From contig MNCI01013742.1 in NCBI GenBank assembly GCA_015680685.1, forward strand, positions 426,208 through 469,159: a stretch of 42,952 nucleotides of DNA, in the 5' to 3' direction. The translations under genes and the position numbers were made by a program. Below are positions 21,895 through 32,800 of the stretch, one piece after another. Source of the stretch: Gnetum montanum (lineage: Eukaryota > Streptophyta > Gnetopsida > Gnetales > Gnetaceae). The notes below the pieces were generated by a model. That model was not told the origin of the DNA. It made no database searches and saw only the letters and a list, made by a program, of their open reading frames with translations. The first letter of the stretch is position 1; each line of letters opens with the position of its first letter.

Positions 21895-23470
21895 CTAGAA
21901 GGCACCATGCTCCCATGACTTAAGGTCATCACTCTTAGCATAATAATCAAAACTCAATGCATTAGAAACATGATAATAAGTATTATTTAAGGTTTTGGTT
22001 TTGAGCTTCCCTTGCTCATGAAGGCTTGTTCTCATGTCCCACCATGCTTTCTCCATTTGAGCATCTCCTTGGAATTCTTCCCTTACATCCCCATGATGAC
22101 TAAAACCTACAACAAATAAAGAATAAGAAAAAGTAAAAGGATTAGGCTTCCTTAACCTAACATCCTTTATTCCCTTCTTTTTCCTTTTCTTCACCTTGTT
22201 ATTCTTGGTGTTTGGAAGACTATCACTTAGCTTCATTTTGCCATTAGCATCACAAGAACTTGGATTGCCTTCATGCTGCTTATCCATTTCATAGCTAAGA
22301 TAATCAAATTCATCACTGTTTATGTTCTCACCAATGTCAATAATGATCTTCTCACAATGACCATGCCAATAGCCATCATCATCAAGCAAACTACCATTAT
22401 TAGTCTTCCTCATACTAACAATGCCATCAAAAGTCACAACATGACTCTCATTCTCATCATAATCACTACAATGATCATGATGTTCATCATTACCATTGAA
22501 CAAATCACTACCAAACTGAAGTGAAAAACTAACATCCATCACACTAGCTTCAAAATAAGAGACATTACTACCATCAATAAGGTAAATCTTAGACTTACTT
22601 ACTTCTTCATGACTTTTCCTATCCATCATTGGTTTAACTTGATCTTCAACATGTGGCTATCTAATCTCATCAAAGCTTGAAGGTTCAAGATATCAAATAG
22701 GAGTCCCCAATTCCAATGGCTTATCCTCCTGAAAGGAATCATCAACAAGATCTTCATTCTAATTTGGAGGTACTAACTCAAAAGGTAAACTTTCCTCAAT
22801 GGCTTTAGCATTAGTTTCATCAAAAACATCATCAAAGTAATCATTTAGCCACATACCTTGACTAGAAGACTCACCTCTCTCCAATGAGATAGCCTAAACT
22901 TGGCTAGAATCTCCTTTCCCTCACCACAAGACATACAGAAATTACAAAAATAATGAGTATTATACCTTGTAGTGCTACCTTTGATCCTCCTTGAAGAAAA
23001 TCCTTGACCCTTGCCACTCCTTTGGCTTGGATCCTTTATCTCCCATGGCTTATGAGGTAGGAATCTTCTCGATTAACAAGATGCACTATCTTAGACTTTG
23101 AAGATCTCTTGGTTCCTTTGATGAAGCTCTTGGCTCCCTCTCTTGAAACCTTTGAATCTTGCACACTCCTTTGCTCAATAAGAGACACTTGAGAAGTCCT
23201 TTTCCCATTGATCTTTACTTTACCAGACATTTTATTTTCTTCCTTTCCTTGATGGCTAGTAGATATTCTCTCAATTATCCTCAAAATATTTCCCAAGTTT
23301 ATCTTGAATTTCTCCATATCCCTTCTTGTTGAAGTTTCCGCAAAATCTTGGTGCTCGTAGGCCTTGACTTTGGAAAGAACTTCTTGAATTTTAGTTACAA
23401 ATGTCCTAAAGAATCCTTTGAGCTCTTGAAGCTATTGTCCAAGGTCTTAATTTGTCTTCTTCTTAAGAGT
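21895..23470 (-). pseudogene. Gag-like ORF of the nested non-autonomous element
   Basis: The only coding remnant in the element. Reading the minus strand, a helical basic segment (open 23317-23036, NLGNILRIIERISTSHQGKE onward) is followed near 22960-22900 by a Cys-rich stretch, FCNFCMSCGEGK. Acidic sequence follows (ERGESSSQGMWLNDYFDDVF, about 22890-22830), then an open frame of 244 codons at 22629-21895 with acidic and His-rich parts, a basic KKRKKKGIKDVRLRKP patch and the end SWEHGAF. A few stops and shifts separate the pieces. I recognise no enzymatic motif. Gag-like is inferred from position after the PBS, the basic and Cys-rich parts and absence of pol. It could be an unrelated element-specific protein. 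Confidence 0.5.
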
Positions 23471-23838
23471 CATATCTTTCATAGGTCTAAAGGTAACACT
23501 TAAAGTAAAAAGAATGAAATCCAAAAGAAAATGCAAAAATATCCACAATAATGTTTCTTTCATTCAAAGAAAACATCAAGCTTCAACATAAAAGTATAAA
23601 TTTGAAGCAATTCACTTCAAACCCTAGCCTTTCAAAAAAATTAATGCTCAAAAATCACAAAAGAAACTTGATCTTACAAGATTCAAGCAATCTTTACCAA
23701 TCTTAGGTTCTCCAAACCCTAAGTGGTTGTAAAGCTTCAAAATTCTTCAACATTTCTTCAAAAGCTTGATGAGTATCAATAATTTAAGTGTGGAAACCTC
23801 CAAACCAAGTGCATATGTGTGGATTCATCCAAACCAAA

Positions 23839-23851
23839 TGCTTCGATACCA
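23839..23851 (-). promoter_or_regulatory. Primer-binding site of the nested element (tRNA-iMet type)
   Basis: TGGTATCGAAGCA on the minus strand, six bases inside the 5' LTR end. It matches 10 of 12 bases of TGGTATCAGAGC, the common plant initiator-methionine tRNA PBS. Confidence 0.7.
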
Positions 23852-24319
23852 TTCTAATGTGGAGCCTACCTCAATAAACTTCAAAGGGTTCATTCCACAA
23901 GCTTCCTAAGTAAAATTCAACTTAGAAGAAAGAACAATATAATGAATTAGAGAAAATTCTCCTTTTTATAAGAAAACTCTCAAAATGTAGAGAACTACAT
24001 CAAAGATGAGGAGTGAAGTCCAACTTACAACTCTCCCAAGAATCTTAGTGGTCACACATGTCCCCTCTTAATCCTTAATTACTTACAATGGAGCTAAACC
24101 TCAAGAAAAGAAAATTATAGAAAATTCTCTCAACATTTCTCAAGTGCTCTCCCTTGCCTCTCACTCAAACTCTTCTTGCATAAGCTTTATCTTGCACAAG
24201 CTCTAAAATTCCTCTTGCATAAGATCATAAAAAACCAACCTTCTCTCGTGGACTATCCTTCTCCTTCAGACTAACTTACTTCCTCTAATTAGCCTAATTA
24301 GCCTTAGGCCTTTGATGCC

Positions 24320-24327
24320 TTTTTATA
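24320..24327 (-). promoter_or_regulatory. TATA box of the nested element's 5' LTR
   Basis: TATAAAAA on the minus strand, 124 bp downstream of the nearest palindromic site, as in the other LTR. This would be the promoter driving the element's RNA. Confidence 0.65.
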
Positions 24328-24450
24328 TCTTCTTAGTATGCCCTTTCATCTTCCATCCAATTTTCCATTCAATTTGATGTCCATTAAAATCTGTACAAGA
24401 CATCTTAGAGAAGAATGGGATGTCTTACCTGAAAGTGGTTGTTAACAAAG

Positions 24451-24572
24451 GAGATGTCTTGAATCTGGCTGAGACATCTTAGAATTATGTGAGACATCTT
24501 GTTTGAGATGTTTTGAGAGTGTGGAGATGTCTTGAATGTAGCTAAGACACCTTGGAGTAGCTGAGACATCTC
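24451..24572. repeat. Array of seven palindromic GAGAYRTCTY-like sites (5' LTR)
   Basis: Sites start at 24451, 24471, 24491, 24505, 24524, 24544 and 24563 (GAGATGTCTT, GAGACATCTT, GAGACATCTT, GAGATGTTTT, GAGATGTCTT, AAGACACCTT, GAGACATCTC). The spacing of 20, 20, 14, 19, 20 and 19 bp repeats the order seen in the 3' LTR. No CpG survives in this copy. Confidence 0.75.
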
Positions 24573-24819
24573 ACTTGCTAGGGCTAAATACAAATATGCT
24601 TGTTTTGAGGCTTGGAACCTCTAAATGCCTTTAAACAAGTCCCCATAGATCTTGGAACTTCCTAAACTCATCAAAATGAGTCCAAAACACCTTTAAACAT
24701 GACAAAAAATCCCAAAATTATCATCAAAATTCAACACAAGAAGACATAGACAAATAACACACACACATATCCAAAATACATTAAGGATTACACAAGGACT
24801 GGGCAATGTCCTCATGACA

Positions 24820-25590
24820 CCTATTGCTAAATTCTTTAAATAACATATGGTAAATAGCTTTAGCATGCCATGAGTGCTCATATTAGATGATGACACACAC
24901 TTTACTATATTAACATTCAAAAAGTTAATGCAATGCTTAGGGATGCACCACAAGTTAACCACACCATACCATCCCCAAGGTAATAGATAAGCTAAAGTCA
25001 CAAACTATGAGATAACTTGCCACTAGCACACATAGTTAGTAAGTACAGGAAGGATTAGAGCAGCAAACTTAATGATGCTCTATGAGTGTATAGATCAGCC
25101 TAGAAGCTTCCTATCAGGTATTTCCTTTATGTCTTAGTGTACAAGAAATTACTAGAGTTTCCTATTCAAATGAAAATCCCTACACTAAATACTACATGTG
25201 ATTTGGACCTAGACCTTACCTTAGCACAATGTAAGCCATTGATGAACTTAATGTGCTAAGTAAAAATAGAATGATTACGTGACCTTAAGATTAGATACCT
25301 AAACCTCCAACTATGTGATAATGTCCTCTATTACAACTTGAATCATGTACTCAATGTACTATGTTTTGAATGCTTTGAGATGGACCCTACTTAGTTGATG
25401 TGGTTTACAGGTTTGGGGTCCTACAAATTTACCACTTGTCTAACCTAGTTAAGCTTATCTTGGTGAATAGATAGCAAATCAAGCCATTTGAAGAACCCTA
25501 TGAATCTAATGCCTCTAGCACCTCAACTACTATTGTTGCCAAATCCATGTTCTACATCTCCTTCTCAAAACTTAATTGTGAAGAAGATCC
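24820..25590 (+). pseudogene. Integrase part 2 (E4), rest of core and C-terminus
   Basis: The integrase reading resumes here after the nested element. IAKFFK is followed by LILDDDTHFTILTFKKLMQC (about 24880-24940), matching LISDNATHFRGATFRKLMQH of E2, then KLTTPYHPQG and the VTNYEIT region with the Glu of the DDE triad. The C-terminal region has KLPIRYFLYVLVYKKLLEFP near 25105, aligning with KLPIGYSSYKLVYGKLPMLL of E2. The end near 25560-25590 carries the purine-rich sequence that closes pol in E2 and E5. Stops are frequent. Confidence 0.8.
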
Positions 25591-26266
25591 TTTGATTTGA
25601 GCTTAATGCATTTTAATCTTTTGGTTTTAAGATTTCTTAAGATTTTCTAATTTGTTAAATATTTTCTAGTTATTTGGTATTTTCAAATTTTTCATATGTT
25701 TTCCATTCTTATAATTTTTCACTTTCTTTCATATTTTAAAATTTCATGGGTCATTTTGCAAAATTTTGTTAATAAAGTTGTAAATTTTGTGCAAGGATCA
25801 ACTTCCTTTTTGGAATTATGTTCTATGTTATTAAAGTGTTGAAGGGATAATCATGCAAAGTAGTGAGGTCATATCATCCATCCCTTTATTTCCTTTAATA
25901 AGATGCCCTTGACATGGGAATAATGTGATCCTTATTGCATTTCAAACTAAAACTAACACATGATCATTAAATGTTAAAGGAAAGAGAAAGGACCATGAGA
26001 CTTAGATAAGGGTGTGAAATCAATGGGATTTTCTGATTCTTTGGACCTCACTATGGATCCCATTGGTTTCATGTTGATACATTACCATTGTTGTTTTTCA
26101 TTGCTATTGGGAAATTTTATTTACAAACACTTGTTCCCTTGTTACATCACTAGAAATGCATGTGACTTGTGCCCATAGGCAGTCCTATGGAAAGGGTAAA
26201 AATTAAATAATTATATAAATTCTAAAGAAATAATTCTTGAAATACCATTGAAAAGACATGTGACCC
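25591..26266. other. AT-rich sequence after pol of E4, no gene seen
   Basis: No recognisable coding or RNA feature. By position it is the spacer between pol and any additional ORF or 3' LTR of E4, but no LTR signature was found. Confidence 0.5.
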
Positions 26267-27000
26267 ATGCTTAAAGGTACTCCTTTGATGAGATTGGAAT
26301 TGGTTATGAAATTGGAAAGTGATTACATAAACTCAGGAGTTGCAATTGTTGTTAGATGCAATAAATTTGGGTCACTTGAATATTTTGGCATACTAGATTT
26401 AGAAGACTTTAGAAGCTTTCTCGCCTTCTTAAAATTAAGTATTTCATGTGGTATCTTCTTTAGAAAGGTCTTCCTACTGCATGATGTCTCATGTATTTGG
26501 GTGTGCCAAAACCTAAATGTTTGATATTCAATCCAATTAATGAGTTTATTCATTTCTTTAATAATTGTAGCTTTGCCATGCATGATTGGAATTGGGCCTC
26601 TCTTGCTATTAATGATTTCTTTCCTAATTGCAAAGAAGTTCTTGGAGATGCTCCTTCCCTTTCTAAGAAGTTGCTTTTTTATCTAGAAGTGCTTAGGTTC
26701 TTGCATTTTGCATGCTATTCAAAAAAAAAAAGATGCGATATTTTTTACAATCATGTAACTATCCATGATGAATTCACCATGCTTAAAAAAATCAACATTA
26801 TTCAACTTGTTCTTTTTGAAGTTAAATCTCAAGTTTGTAACACTTTACTGGAGGTTATTAATCTTCTTCAACTAACAAAACCTTGGACCAACAATGTTGT
26901 TGGAAACTTTGCTTAGCTTATACTTCAGCCTTTGTGCTACTCTCTATTGTTTCTTAGTATCTTTGTTTTGCTCTTTTTGGTTGTTAACAAGAAAGTCTTT
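26267..27000 (+). pseudogene. Decayed ORF of unknown type downstream of E4 pol
   Basis: Two overlapping open frames read as one broken protein: 26267-26524 (ending near KVFLLHDVSCIWV) and, after a shift near 26500, 26491-26916 (141 codons). The second includes NPINEFIHFFNNCSFAMHDW, EVLGDAPSLSKKLLFYLEVL and a Leu/Ile-rich helical end. A hydrophobic stretch (ATLYCFLVSLFCSFWLL) follows near 26935-26985. I do not recognise it. Its position 3' of integrase on the same strand suggests a retroelement additional ORF. It differs from the coiled-coil ORF at 12430-14705. Confidence 0.35.
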
Positions 27001-27334
27001 AGTAAGAAGTAAAAACTTGTAAGGACACTTTTAAACAAGGCCAAGGTCTGATCCTTTTCTTACCATAGAGAGAAGGTTTTTAAGGATTGGTTGTAAGGAT
27101 AGAAACTTGCAAGGGCATCCTTAAAATATAGGTACACCCCAAGATACATAGTCAAATTAGAACTTTATGACTTAACATTGCCTACTAAAATTGAATGCAT
27201 AACTTGGACCTTCCAAATCAAGAGTTGTATCCCTAGACTTATACCTCTATGATATAATCGACAATTTCAACTTTATGCATGTGGAAAATATATGTCAACA
27301 TCTTGCATCAATATTTGATATCACGAGGGACCAT
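27001..27334. other. No feature seen
   Basis: AT-rich sequence without a recognisable gene. The phrase AAAACTTG(T/C)AAGG recurs at about 27013 and 27105, a weak local repeat. Confidence 0.4.
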
Positions 27335-27440
27335 CATTTGGAGTGATGATAAGGGTGTTCATTTCTAAAGTTAGAAGTCGTAGGTTCAATCTTAGGCTTT
27401 CATTCATCCACTCACCCTCCTAGGACAACTTTTAACATAT
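27335..27440 (+). mobile_element. Possible tRNA-derived SINE head
   Basis: A box-A-like GAGTGATGATAAGGG (about 27351-27365) and a box-B-like GTAGGTTCAATCTTAGG (about 27390-27406) lie about 35-40 bp apart, as in the internal pol III promoter of tRNA-derived SINEs. The cloverleaf is not convincing as a functional tRNA. No tail or target duplication was defined. Confidence 0.35.
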
Positions 27441-28375
27441 AAGGGAATGAGCTTATAAATAAACATAGAACATACTAAGAAACATTTAAAATTATCAAAA
27501 TAGAGTAAGAGTTAAAAGATTAAACTAAATAGGATTTTCAATAAGATTTATAAATTGCCAAGCCATGTGGGTAAAATAGCCTTGATTTTGATTAATGTTA
27601 TTAGAATAGATTTTAATTTTTAAGTGTTTTTTAAACTTGTCTATCTATAAAATTGTCCATTACATAAAAGAACTTCACTATTATCTATTAATCACCTATG
27701 ATTCTTAGAGTTACCATTTCTTATGTGTTCCACAAGAGGTGATTTAAACTTAAATTTCTCCTCTACTATACTTAACTATAAAAATGTTATTTAAGTTAAA
27801 CTAGGCTTCTTTTGTTTTGGTGGAAGGATTTCAACCCTAATGATGATCAATTTGTACTTTTTGCTTTGCAACTCTCTTTGTCAAACGAAATATAAATACC
27901 CGAATCTTCCTTCTAAAAAAACACTAGGCTTCAATGCTTGTCTAGTCTCTTAAAACTTATTAATCTCATCCAACATTAAGGTTTCACATGGTGGTTATAT
28001 TCTTTATCTTGCATGTTCCTTAGAATATAAGAAATGTAGCATTTTTCTCTTTTTAATGTTTTAAGGACCCTTGACTTTTCCTTGGTAGAAACATTTTCAA
28101 GAAGAACTTCAAATAGCTTCAATGAACAACATAGAAACTATCCAAAAACTTTGCATGACTTCATTAAACAACCTAAGAGTCAAATTGGTAATACACATTC
28201 AAAAAAGCATCCCAAAAAAGAACTTGTTAGCATACATTTAATACTACATATCATTTTATATTAAACAACAGGTCCTAGCAAGGAGTATTAGAAACCAATA
28301 CAATTTGACTAACAGCCCACAACATATAGCCAACATAATACAATATGATACTTGGAAATCCTTATCAAACAATAA

Positions 28376-28417
28376 GCTAACCACTTAATCCACCTCGCTA
28401 ACCACTTAATCCACCTC
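28376..28417. repeat. Perfect tandem duplication of 21 bp
   Basis: The 21-base unit beginning GCTAACCACTTAATCC is present twice head to tail. Confidence 0.92.
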
Positions 28418-29119
28418 ACATTGACCCTAAACTTTGTGCATTCCATAACAATTCCTACTTGGCTAGTTTCCACAAGAAGAAAGCTTTTCTAGAAACCTTT
28501 TTTATTTGTGCAAAATTTATTATTTCTACTAATACCCCAAAGATTTCAAGATCATTTTTTTTAACACCTTTTTGAATTAGTGATTGATCTAGCTTTATTT
28601 AGTTTGAGAATCATATTAAGGTTTCATAATGTGTATTATTAATCTCAAAATTAAGGTTTCATAATGTTTATTAATAAACTTAAATCTTTTACCATTTTAA
28701 ATGTTAGATAGTTTTTAAAATCAAACTGTTCAACGATCTTTTCCTCAATTCTAAAAATGTCTCTTATCTAATATGTGATCCTTATGGTGTTCCGAGGTAA
28801 TGTACCATCCGTTCCATTTGAACTTGGTTTCTTGACATACTATTAAACTTTAGTTTCATGACATAGGATAAGTGGAGGACAGTCACGACCTAAAAACTAG
28901 CCAAGCAAGGAATGTAACGTCATCTCTGTATAGTGATGTCTATACACAAAAAATCACTATTGAACTTCATAGAACAGTTGCGAAATCAACCTTTCTAGAA
29001 ACTTTTTCAAAAAGAACCTCACATAGCTTTAACAAACAACTTAGAAAAGCAAGTGCTATAGCCCAGTTGATGTACTTATATAGTTTGTATCAAGAAATGC
29101 AGCTCCCCCTGCCAGCCAA

Positions 29120-29272
29120 AAGGCATTGTTCCAGGCAATCAATCGAGTATTTAAAAAAAAAAACAACAAAACAAAATTAACCTAGAAAGAACCTACTTTG
29201 GTTCCAGCAAATAAGGCATTGTTCCAGGCAATCGAGTATTCTCTGAAAAACAAACCTAGAAAGAAGCTACTT
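29120..29272. repeat. Imperfect tandem duplication, period about 75-93 bp
   Basis: AAGGCATTGTTCCAGGCAAT followed by CGAGTATT occurs at 29120-29152 and 29213-29240. AACCTAGAAAGAA(C/G)CTACTT follows each (29179-29198 and 29253-29272). The copies differ in the A-rich stretch between the blocks. Confidence 0.85.
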
Positions 29273-29449
29273 GTATATTGAACACGAGGCCTAAAACTCT
29301 TAATTCCACAACAATGCACTTTGAAATTCAGTTGAAATAGATATCGTAATCTTGAATGGATTTCTATCATTCAAAGCCCATTAAAAAGAATTAACAATAA
29401 ATACATTAATAAATAGGAAGCCATTCAAGAAAACAAAAAAAGCCCCAAA

Positions 29450-29830
29450 GCATGTCTACAGAAAACATTGACGTCCGTCCAACTTCTTTGATCAGAGTTA
29501 ACAAAGAAGGTACCGTTGTACTTGCAATAAATTCAAGTATCCATTACAAAAGTTGCTGTATAAGAAACATTTGCACTTCAAACACGATGTTGAAAAATAA
29601 CATGGAAAAATGCAAAAATTTAGCAACCAATCATGTAGGATATTGCAGCGATACAAACTTCACCGGAATGATGTCAAACATTTACAAGTGATCACAAAGT
29701 AAAGATGAACACCAATTGTAACAAGGATCCAGAACCTCGTTACAAAACCGACAACAGCAAAATAAATCTCTCCTCCAGAACAAAATTGCAGTGCAGACTT
29801 ATGAATTGGTGGAAGCAGAGTCTCTAAAAT
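29450..29830 (-). other. Probable 3' UTR and end of the DUF547 gene
   Basis: This follows the stop codon of the minus-strand gene and contains no other gene. No canonical AATAAA was found on the minus strand here, so the 3' end is not located. The open frame 29452-29691 on the plus strand is taken as a shadow. Confidence 0.4.
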
Positions 29831-32800
29831 TTACAAATTCAAGCTCCAATCATAATTATGGTATGTAATCTTCAGTTGGTTATTACTTAGCAGACCCAAC
29901 AATTGCTCGGATTTAGAAGGCTCCAGAAAGTTGGCTACAAACTTCAGAACTTCTGTTTCATTCTTACCAAAGTCCACACTAAACCTATTACCAAAGAGTA
30001 ATAAAAAAGTATTAATCACAATGCCCATTTAGTGAAAAGAAGGTAGCTTTTCTTTGGGAAGGAAAAGTAAATATTATACCATCGCAAAACTTGGCTAGCT
30101 GAGGCAGTCTTGTTTTCGACGTCAATAAGGAAACCACCATCATCAAAGTAGATTCGAGCAGCAAGTCGGAGCTCTTCATCAATGCTAGCAGGGGAATAAC
30201 ATCTAATAGCAGGACTTGATCTTGAACCACTCACTAAAGCAAAATGGACCAATGGTTCAGGCTGTTGCAAAGCAACCTGTTCACAAAGTTGTAAAATAAA
30301 TTAGAAATCAATTTGTTCATACATGATCAACAAATATTGAACATACTCATTGAAGCTTGCTCCAAAATGACTGCCATTCAGGATTGAGTTTTGCAAGTCA
30401 TAACAAAGAACTATGATCACCAGGCAACTTTCAACGCTGGTATGATTAAAAAGTATAAAATACTCAAATAGAGAATTTAGTAAAAAAGATGCCATTGCAA
30501 TTCAAAAGCATGTAAAAAAGATGCCAATACAATTCAAAAGCATTTAACCAGTGCATTCAGATAGGAAGGTTAATCATTTTTGTGCTCGGGATAAGAAAAA
30601 TAACATCATCATGTCATTAAACATAACTGATATATTAAAGCAAGGCATTGACAAAGTACATCACCTTAATGCGCTTATCCTTTGGGCCAAAAGGCTTAAT
30701 TAAATTGTAAGGTGGCCGTTGGTTACCGCGTAAAATCCCATTCTGAATAGCTGAAAGTGAGTAAGCGTAGCCACCAATGACATACCTAAAATCACCAAAA
30801 AATTTCCTCCTCTCCAAAGCTCCCTCAGGGTAACCCCAAAATATAATTGCATGAATTATCATCATATTATAGAGGTTGACAAAGAATGCAAGTTTCTCGT
30901 CCCTTGACAGATCATGCAAATCCACACGCTGCAGATCCTCAATTACTTTAAGATACCTAAAACACAAAGAAAACCAAAATGTCAGCTTCAATATTATCTC
31001 CACTTAGGCACCGTCCTACTACTAAATCGAACTTTGACACAGACCTTACAAACTCTTCACTGGCCCCTATGGCCTTGTAATTAACATGTTTTCCATCTTC
31101 GGATATATGTGCTTCATATATTGCCAGTGTCAAACCTCGTAGCTTGGCTGCAATTTCAGTCACAGATTTTGGCTTTAAGTCATTTGTTATCCCATTGAAG
31201 TTAAAACATTTTGTAGAAATAACAGGATCATGTTCCATAAAACGGTAAAGATGATTCCCATCTTCAAACACATTCTCCCTGACAGCAGCAAATTAAAAGT
31301 TCAGCCTTCAAGAAGATATCCAAATTTAAGCATACAACCTTGAAGTGCAGTCAAAACTAGTATTTCAGATACTCACTCTAGAACATGATGAAAGAAGTGC
31401 TTTTGAGCCAATTTTCTTCCAAATTCAACAGCCTGCATTGTGCACATGCAAGTGAATGGCATTGATTAGTGTGACGGTTCAAATTTAAAATGTACTTAAT
31501 GTAAAGAAACGCATTTGAAAGAAATCTTCAAAATGTCAGTTCAAGAAATCTACGGTAAATTTTTAAAAATGAACTTAAAAAATTGAAATCAACTGAATAA
31601 ACCTCATCTCTTTCCAACAATTGATCCTCTGCAATGAAATCAACAGCTTCAGTTCCAGAGAAGCATTTGCTAAACATCCTTATATTGTAAAATCTGTCTT
31701 TAATAACCAAATTTTCACGAAGTTTTTTAACAAAATTGGCAAGATCATCGACTATTCCTGTATTCCCAAAGTCATCCTCGTTGGCTGATGGTGGGACAGG
31801 AGCCGAATCAGTTGCCTCATTCATTAATAAATCATGAACTTTCTGATCAAAATCACCCTTCTCATCCAGACCCCTAATTTCATTGATTCCTCCAAAGCAT
31901 GTATCATTGACAAAAAGCTGAGGGACAGACACTGAGGCCATTCGTTTCTCTAAATCTGCTTTCCTTCCAGGAAACACATCTATGTTGATTTCCACAAACT
32001 TAAGGCCCTTAGCCTTGAGAAGGCCCCGAGCTGCCCTGCAATGTGGATTTTCAGAACATGTATACAAAATAATCCGACCCTTGTATGGGGATTGAACAGG
32101 CTCACGAGCCTCTGATTCAATATCTGCCTGTCCTTGATTACTGCCAGCAAGCCCTTCAATTTTCTCTAAACTTGTCTTGACCAAATTTACTGGGTTCCAA
32201 GCACCCCAGTCCTTTCCACCCTTTGGATCATCCTCCTTTACACCATCCTTTTCTGCTTGAACACTTTTATCTTGCCTCTCACCCTGATCACCCTGCTCTT
32301 TTTTCGTGGTAAAACGTTTAATGACATCAGATAATACCACTTGTTCAGAGAGTTTACGGATCATGACTCCACGCTCTATAACATAGTTCTTGATGGCTGC
32401 TGCCGTATTAGGCCACACTTTGCTACCACTACTTTCTGACCGAGGTGAAATCCCTCCCTCAGTGCCATCAAAAACAGGCTCTGGGATTTCTCTTTCCTGA
32501 AATTCGCGTACAGCTTTGTTTTCATCATCAGCTTTATGCTCTGTGCTCTTTCTTTCACTTGGACTAGCATCGCTGGTCTTCTCAACCATACCATTTTTTA
32601 TATTACGTTCCTCCACAATTTCCTTTTCCGAAACTTCCCTGACCTCCTTTTCCTCTGCCTTAACTTCTTTTATGCTGATTTCCTTTTCTGTGAGAATCAA
32701 TTCTTCTGGTTTGATTTCCTTTTCAGTGATCTTTAATTCCTCTGATTTGATTTCATTTTCATTATCATTTGCTTTGATTTCTCTTTCTTTAACTTCTGCT

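Larger units (their letters stand above)
20906..24819 (-). mobile_element. Non-autonomous LTR retrotransposon nested in E4 integrase
   Basis: A 3.9 kb element on the minus strand with two LTRs of about 950 bp (5' LTR 24819-23858, 3' LTR 21849-20906), a PBS next to the 5' LTR and a polypurine tract next to the 3' LTR. The LTRs look roughly 85-90 percent identical by eye. The internal region of about 2 kb holds one gag-like decayed ORF and no RT, RNase H, integrase or protease, so it must have been mobilised by enzymes of another element. This fits LARD-like elements. It sits exactly in the integrase core of E4, whose reading resumes on the far side. CACCT occurs at both borders (20898-20902 and 24818-24822), a possible 5-bp target duplication although it overlaps the LTR end. 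Confidence 0.88.
23858..24819 (-). mobile_element. 5' LTR of the nested element
   Basis: A 962-bp LTR with TG...CA ends when read on the minus strand (TGTCATGAGG...GGCTCCACA). It pairs with 20906-21849 and carries the same TATA box and a seven-site version of the palindromic array. Confidence 0.85.
14745..25590 (+). mobile_element. Ty3/gypsy copy E4, split by two insertions
   Basis: A degenerate plus-strand relative of E2 and E5. The leader aligns from about 14745 with the E5 leader. Gag N-terminus (14820-15270), gag C-terminus (17500-18430), RT/RNase H (18800-20340), integrase part 1 (20540-20902) and integrase part 2 (24820-25560) follow in order. The protease is deleted or unreadable between about 18480 and 18750. 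No LTR was found at either end. Two blocks are foreign: about 15280-17490 and the LTR element at 20906-24819. E4 is the most decayed copy, consistent with being the oldest. Confidence 0.82.
27441..29449. other. Intergenic AT-rich region with small repeats
   Basis: No convincing gene on either strand. A short dispersed repeat occurs at about 28085-28140 and 28990-29050 (both translate to ETFS(R/K)RTS(N/H)SFN) on the plus strand. Phrases of the type AAGGTTTCATAATGT(G)TATT repeat near 28618 and 28650. Confidence 0.5.

Noticed and set aside
27341-27410. Functional tRNA gene
   Set aside because: A and B box-like words exist, but no paired acceptor or anticodon stem could be drawn.
28376-28417. 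CRISPR-like or satellite array
   Set aside because: Only two adjacent 21-bp copies without spacers, a simple tandem duplication in a plant nuclear genome.
28872-29180. 102-codon plus-strand open frame with an ETFSKRTSHSFN motif
   Set aside because: The motif recurs at 28082 as a short dispersed DNA repeat. No family resemblance and no supporting splice or promoter signals.
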